NCBI GenBank assembly: GCA_017311185.1
Contig: JAESUZ010001283.1
Coordinates: 1 to 64,000, forward strand
Direction of reading: 5' to 3'
Source of the DNA: Proteles cristata cristata
Lineage: Eukaryota > Chordata > Mammalia > Carnivora > Hyaenidae
DNA: 64,000 nucleotides
This document shows, in pieces, positions 59,725 through 64,000 of this stretch. Numbering within the stretch: the first letter of the stretch is position 1; every line of letters starts with the position of its first letter. The notes beneath the pieces are model-generated. The model did no database searches, was not told where the DNA came from, and saw only the letters and a program-made list of their open reading frames with translations. Both the position numbers and the translations under genes were made by a program.

Positions 59725-59726
<2 letters not shown>
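55840..59726. other. Long stretch without recognised genes
   Basis: Mostly AT-rich, single-copy-looking. The part at about 56640-56790 (gattcttagaagtagaatgc; gtccacgtccactggcaatg) resembles an ancient L1-type relic in reverse orientation, but weakly. The 128-codon open frame at 55875-56261 (minus) has no recognisable content. No splice-flanked exon was recognised. Confidence 0.45.

Positions 59727-59771
<45 letters not shown>
59727..59771. repeat. (TG)n microsatellite
   Basis: gcg followed by about 21 uninterrupted TG units on the plus strand; likely length-variable. Confidence 0.95.
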
Positions 59772-59773
<2 letters not shown>

Positions 59774-61713
59774 AAGCACACTAATCTGTGTGGTGGATAC
59801 TGAAAATAGGATCCAAATAGGATGCCATTTGGATCATGACAGAGCTGTATGTGATTTCTAACACATTTTTATTCACAAACCAAAGGTGTTATTTCTGAGA
59901 AAATGTTAATATAATTATCACTTTGCATTCCCTTTTCATTTTCCTGGTTGAGTACTCAGTAGTAACAAGTTGGCATAAAGTTATAAAAAACGTCCATACT
60001 CAGCATCTTTTAAAAAGATATTACTGTTGGCTTTATGTTGGATCACTTGCTTTGTCTGACCTTCAGAGCTGAGCTATGAAGTCATGAAATTATTTGATCA
60101 TGGTTGAGCTGCAGTAGTTTTAATTAATCCAATACTACCAGCTATCACACAGAAGTAAAAAAAAAATCTGATGACATGATCTAAGTTGTGTAAAATGTGT
60201 CATCTGAAATCTAAAACTTATGAAATGAGTGTTGTTGTATCATATTTAACCAGTGGAAATGAGTGGGACATGGCTCACTGTGAGAAGCGGCAGCCCCACA
60301 GGACATAATTTTCTTCTGAATAAAAAATTAAAATAGGCCTCTCCAGGACACCTGACTCGGGTTGTAGGAGTACGATGTAAATGTAAGTGGTGTCAGTGGT
60401 GGTCTTGGGTGGCCCCAGGACACAGCATGGGGCTGTGGATTATTGGCCACAGTGCCTGACACTATTCTGCCGCAGGGTTAATGTGAGACCCCAAGCACAG
60501 AGCCATGTGGATAGGATTGCAAGGCACCTGGTTAAATCAGGGCTATTAAACATGCCTTGCTTTAATGGTCTCAGAACTTCCCCTCCAAAGTAAATTAATG
60601 AACAGAGAAACCCTGAGGATGTGGTTAAAAATGACTATGAAAGTTAATAGGCTGCTGTGGATCCCACCAGAACTGTGACCAGAAATGAATTAACAGCAGG
60701 GGACATGTTCTCTGATATGTAAGGGTCTGCGCGATAGAACTGAATGAGGAGAGAAAGAGATTTAGTGTTGTCCAGTGCTTATTCGGGCTACCCTTCAGAA
60801 CAGAGTAGGTCTTGGAAATAAACATGGTAACTTGGTAGACAAGAAGATAAGCTTGCTTTGTCATTTGTGTGCCCCACACAGTGAGTTTGGAATGCCTAAG
60901 CAAAGAGTTGAAACATCCTAATGGCTACAAGCAGGTAATTTAAGACAAATGAAGAGCATATGCTTTGTTTAATGGAGAGTCATTTTCTGCTAATTGTGTC
61001 TATTAAAGGGATATGAGTCTTGAGGTGTCAGATCTTCCAGCCTTTCAAGGTAAATCAAAAGGCTGGAATTTTGTGTAAAATGTATCAATGGTTGCAACTA
61101 ATAAAAAAATGTTACTTTGTTTCATGGGCCAAACCAACACGCTCTGGTTGGCCGTGTGTGCTCTCTGGCCCAGGCGGTGTGGGCACCATTCTGTCCTCGC
61201 TGGAGCCACAGAACAGCAGTACCTGTTCTACAGGCTGGAAAGTGGTCAAGCCTGGAGCTCATGGACGTGGGGAAGTCCAGCAGCAAGGCAAGGGGGTAAA
61301 GTGTAGACAAAGTGGCCTTCATCTGGGCCCCGAAGCACAGGGAGGGTTTAGAAGTGCGTCAGCGAGGGGTGTGCATCCTGCCCAGAGGGCGAAAGCACAG
61401 GCTGATTATTGGGAGTAGCAGTTAGTTCAGTGTGTCACCAGCCTTCTGCTGTGGAGATGTCCCCAGGAAGGAATCTGTATGAGCCTCCATACACATGCAA
61501 GTCCTCCCCAGATGAATGGTGCAGCATAGATTAAAAGAAATTATGAAAATTTGCAACTATGCAAAAAGCCATTTTCAGCCCTGCTGATCCTTATAAACCC
61601 CAGTGAAGTTGCCACTGTGCCAAAATTAGTCCCCCATTTCCATCTGAGGAGCCACTGGACTAAAAATAAAACCTCACACATCTTAAACGGTAGCCTTTTC
61701 CATCAAATATATT
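59772..61713. other. Long stretch without recognised genes
   Basis: AT-rich, with a GC-rich island at about 61130-61390 that holds a 132-codon plus-strand open frame (61020-61418) of no recognisable content. No exon or repeat was assigned. Confidence 0.45.
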
Positions 61714-61733
61714 GAGTTTTTTCCTATCTTAAA

Positions 61734-61955
61734 ATTTTTTTTAATTTTTTTTAAATGTTTTATTTATTTCTAGGAGAGAGAGACAGCGTGAACAGGGGAG
61801 GGTCAGAGAGAGAGGGAGTCACAGACTGAAACAGGCTCCAGGCTCTGAGCTGGCAGTCAGCCCAGAGCCCGACGCGGGGCTCGAACCCACGAACCGCGAG
61901 ATCATGACCCAAGCGAAAGTCGGACGCTTAACCGACTAAGCCACCCAGGCGCCCC
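61734..61955 (-). mobile_element. Young CAN-SINE with exact 20-base TSD
   Basis: Reverse copy very close to the young consensus (cccgacgcggggctcgaacc). The 20-base duplication gagttttttcctatcttaaa at 61714-61733 and 61956-61975 is exact and is the longest in the window. Confidence 0.96.
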
Positions 61956-61975
61956 GAGTTTTTTCCTATCTTAAA

Positions 61976-62631
61976 GGTGTACTTATTTAGACCCAAACGC
62001 TTCCGGAGAGCCAGATGTTGCCTTGAAGCACACCCTGGCTTGTTAGCCCTGCCTTCTGTGAGCACACGACTCAGAGCACTGCTTTAGGACACATGAACTA
62101 GGTCCCCTCTAGGACTTCACATGTGTATTTGTATTTGCAAAACCAAGTCAATCTTCATGATACAAAGCATGTGAGTGACTTTCATTCTATAGAGTTTGCA
62201 AGGAAATATGGCTGCCAGTGTAGAGGGAGAGTCAGTAACCTCCCGAAAGTGCAGATAGCAGCAGCTGCATTCCTGTGTTCCCGCCTTAGGTTTGACCCAA
62301 ACATCACAATCTCTGTCCTTTTTCCTCCTTGAAACCTTAAGCTTGCCTTAGAAGGAAGGTCATGATCTCTAGAGAGGTGAGATTGTACCAAAGCCATTAA
62401 GACATGAGTTCAACATCAGCTCTTTGTCTTCTGGTTGTGGAATTACAGAGATACACGTGTGAACAAAAAGAATAACTGATATTCATTTCCATGTGCAGTA
62501 GGTGACCCATTCTTAAGATATTTGTTGGAAGTTATAAGCCCAAGAATGTTAATAACTGAATTTAAAGTTAGTAAACATGGGTAGGAAGTGTAGGTGTTTT
62601 CCATGGTTAATGTTCATGTAAATACAACCAA
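61976..62631. other. Non-coding, no recognised gene
   Basis: Balanced composition; nothing assignable. Confidence 0.5.
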
Positions 62632-62692
62632 AGCATGTAAAGTGTTTAGCACAGTACCTGTATACAGTAGGTGCTCAGCAAATGTTAGTCCT
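62632..62692 (+). mobile_element. MIR 3' end
   Basis: gcatgtaaagtgtttagcac, agtacctgtatacagtaggt and gctcagcaaatgttag match the end of MIR. Confidence 0.75.
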
Positions 62693-63002
62693 CCCATTTG
62701 CCCTCCCTCTCCCATCAGAGTTGATTTTAGTCCTGACTTTTTTTAACCCCGCCTGCATTTTTTGCTGTTGTTGTTACCCTCTTTTGAAAAGTAGTTTGAG
62801 GAAGCTGAGGAACTCTATCAGCTGATAGCAAGGAATTGTCTGGAATGCTCCAAGTTACACAACAGCTATAAGGTTTTCTTAGTCAAGCCTGATAAGTGAG
62901 ATAAAAACTGTTCTGTTGAGCTTCGATCATGCTGATTGTGTCTAACAAGAAAATGACAGTAACCCAAATTATGCGCCGGAAATAGACCTCACGGGGCTTG
63001 GC
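62693..63002. other. Non-coding, no recognised gene
   Basis: Nothing assignable. Confidence 0.5.
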
Positions 63003-63015
63003 AGGAAGCTCACAT

Positions 63016-63402
63016 CATTGTTGTTATTGTGTTTGTTTTAAATAATATTCTTGGGGCACCTGGGTGGCTCTGTCGGTTAAGCAGCTGACTCTTGATTTTG
63101 GCTCAGATCATGATCTCATGGTTCATAAGTTCAAGCCCCACATTAGGCTCTGTGCTGACAATGCAGAGCCTACTTCAGATACTGCATCTCCCTATCTCTG
63201 CCCCTCCCCTACTTGTACTTAATGCTCTCTCTCTCTCAAAAATAAATGTGAAAAAAAATTAATAATATTCTTTTTTACATTTATTTTTCATTTTTCATTT
63301 TTTTAAATTTTAAGTGGACTGTGCAACCAATGTGGAGCTTAAACTCTTGACCCTGAGATTAAGGGTCTTGTGCTCTACTGACTGAGCCAGCCAGGCGCCC
63401 CT
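63016..63402 (-). mobile_element. Short-form old CAN-SINE, split by a younger SINE
   Basis: Reverse head (ctgagccagccaggcgcccct) and body (gagcttaaactcttgaccct) at 63272-63402, with its T-rich tail side at 63016-63052. The flanks aggaagctcacat (63003-63015 and 63403-63415) are its own exact duplication, bracketing both this element and the SINE nested in it. Confidence 0.92.
63053..63260 (+). mobile_element. CAN-SINE nested in the older SINE
   Basis: Plus-strand copy with the 12-base duplication aataatattctt at 63041-63052 and 63261-63272, inside the older SINE's tail region. The body is the short older type (gctgacaatgcagagcctac). Confidence 0.94.
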
Positions 63403-63415
63403 AGGAAGCTCACAT

Positions 63416-64000
63416 TGATGAGGTCACATTGTACCTTGGGGCTGTGACTTCTCTACATCTTCAAGTGCAGCCTGGTAAAATGTGCCCACTTGATATAATC
63501 ATATCTCTAAAGAAAACTCTGCTGGATTTGGGAAGTGGTCTTGATGGTTTAAGAGCTAGCAGTTTGCTTTTAGCATCAATTATCCAAATTTTAAAATCCA
63601 CAATCTTGCAACACACCTCAACAGTGCAGCCGAACCTGCATTTAAACATAGTCACTGTACATGGCCCTTGTTTTCCATAGATGATGTGAATCTTCAGCAT
63701 TTTTTTCTCTTTTCTTATTTAATATACCTTATAGAAGCAATATGATAATTAATAGGGTGCTTTTGCATGGCAGGTGTTATAACAACACTTTCTGCAACAC
63801 TTACTCTATCTCATTTCATGTAAAATGTATTGGGCTGGAATTCTATTTTTTATGATCTGTGCAGAGCTCTGTATATTGTTGGCACATAATGAATATTTAT
63901 AAATAATGAAAATAAAGCTGTTGGATTTAAGGCAAGAACATTATTTCATTCTCATTAACTAACAGACTGGCTGCCTGTGGTAAAATTCAGCGTTAATTAT
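63416..64000. other. Non-coding, no recognised gene
   Basis: AT-rich; open frames on both strands at 63429-63700 overlap each other and have no recognisable protein. Confidence 0.5.

Noticed and set aside
61020..61418. 132-codon plus-strand open frame in a GC-rich patch
   Set aside because: No recognisable domain or splice signals; overlapping frames on both strands are equally open, as expected for stop-poor GC-rich DNA.

Overview
The window is nuclear DNA of a feliform carnivore, most likely a cat (Felidae). The main evidence is more than forty copies of a tRNA-Lys-derived SINE (the cat-type CAN-SINE, SINEC_Fc-like; 5' end ggcgcctgggtggctcagt, RNA polymerase III A and B boxes, CT-rich 3' part, A-rich tail) together with carnivore-type L1 elements. 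No prokaryotic genes, operons, CRISPR arrays or structural RNA genes were seen. The stretch is AT-rich, gene-poor and dominated by retrotransposons.

Only two pieces of host-gene sequence are recognisable. (1) At 9861-10035 (+) an open 175-base exon with good splice sites encodes a HEAT-repeat segment of the HEATR5 family, closer to HEATR5A than to HEATR5B as I recall them. No neighbouring HEATR5 exon is visible in the other 64 kb, and two normally conserved residues are changed. (2) At 23499-24219 (-) lies a dead processed copy of SKP1 with a lost start codon, frameshifts and a younger SINE inserted into it. Its 3'UTR continues to the left.

Layout: 1-4 kb, SINEs with a 270-base pyrimidine microsatellite; 4-8 kb, a mosaic of ancient reverse-strand L1 3' ends split by an LTR-like insert and SINEs; 8-9.7 kb, a nested pile of six SINEs and one L1; 9.86-10.04 kb, the HEATR5 exon; 10.24-17.3 kb, a nearly full-length reverse-strand L1 (copy A) with dead ORFs and a CpG-rich 5'UTR containing tandem 194-base units; 17.3-32 kb, mostly unique sequence with scattered SINEs, L1 tails and the SKP1 retrocopy; 32.3-39.8 kb, young and old L1 pieces; 40-52 kb, unique DNA with MIR relics and SINE stacks; 52.2-55.6 kb, a second reverse-strand L1 (copy B) that keeps its 5' part but has lost its 3' half; 55.8-64 kb, mostly unique DNA with two young SINE sites and a nested pair.

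The genes do not form a working system. What the window records is a layered history of LINE-driven retrotransposition: many insertions retain readable target-site duplications (TSDs), so their order can be worked out. I found no convincing undescribed functional system. The items most worth checking are the solitary HEATR5 exon beside an L1 without a target-site duplication, the two L1 5'UTR architectures, and the stepwise SINE subfamily series.
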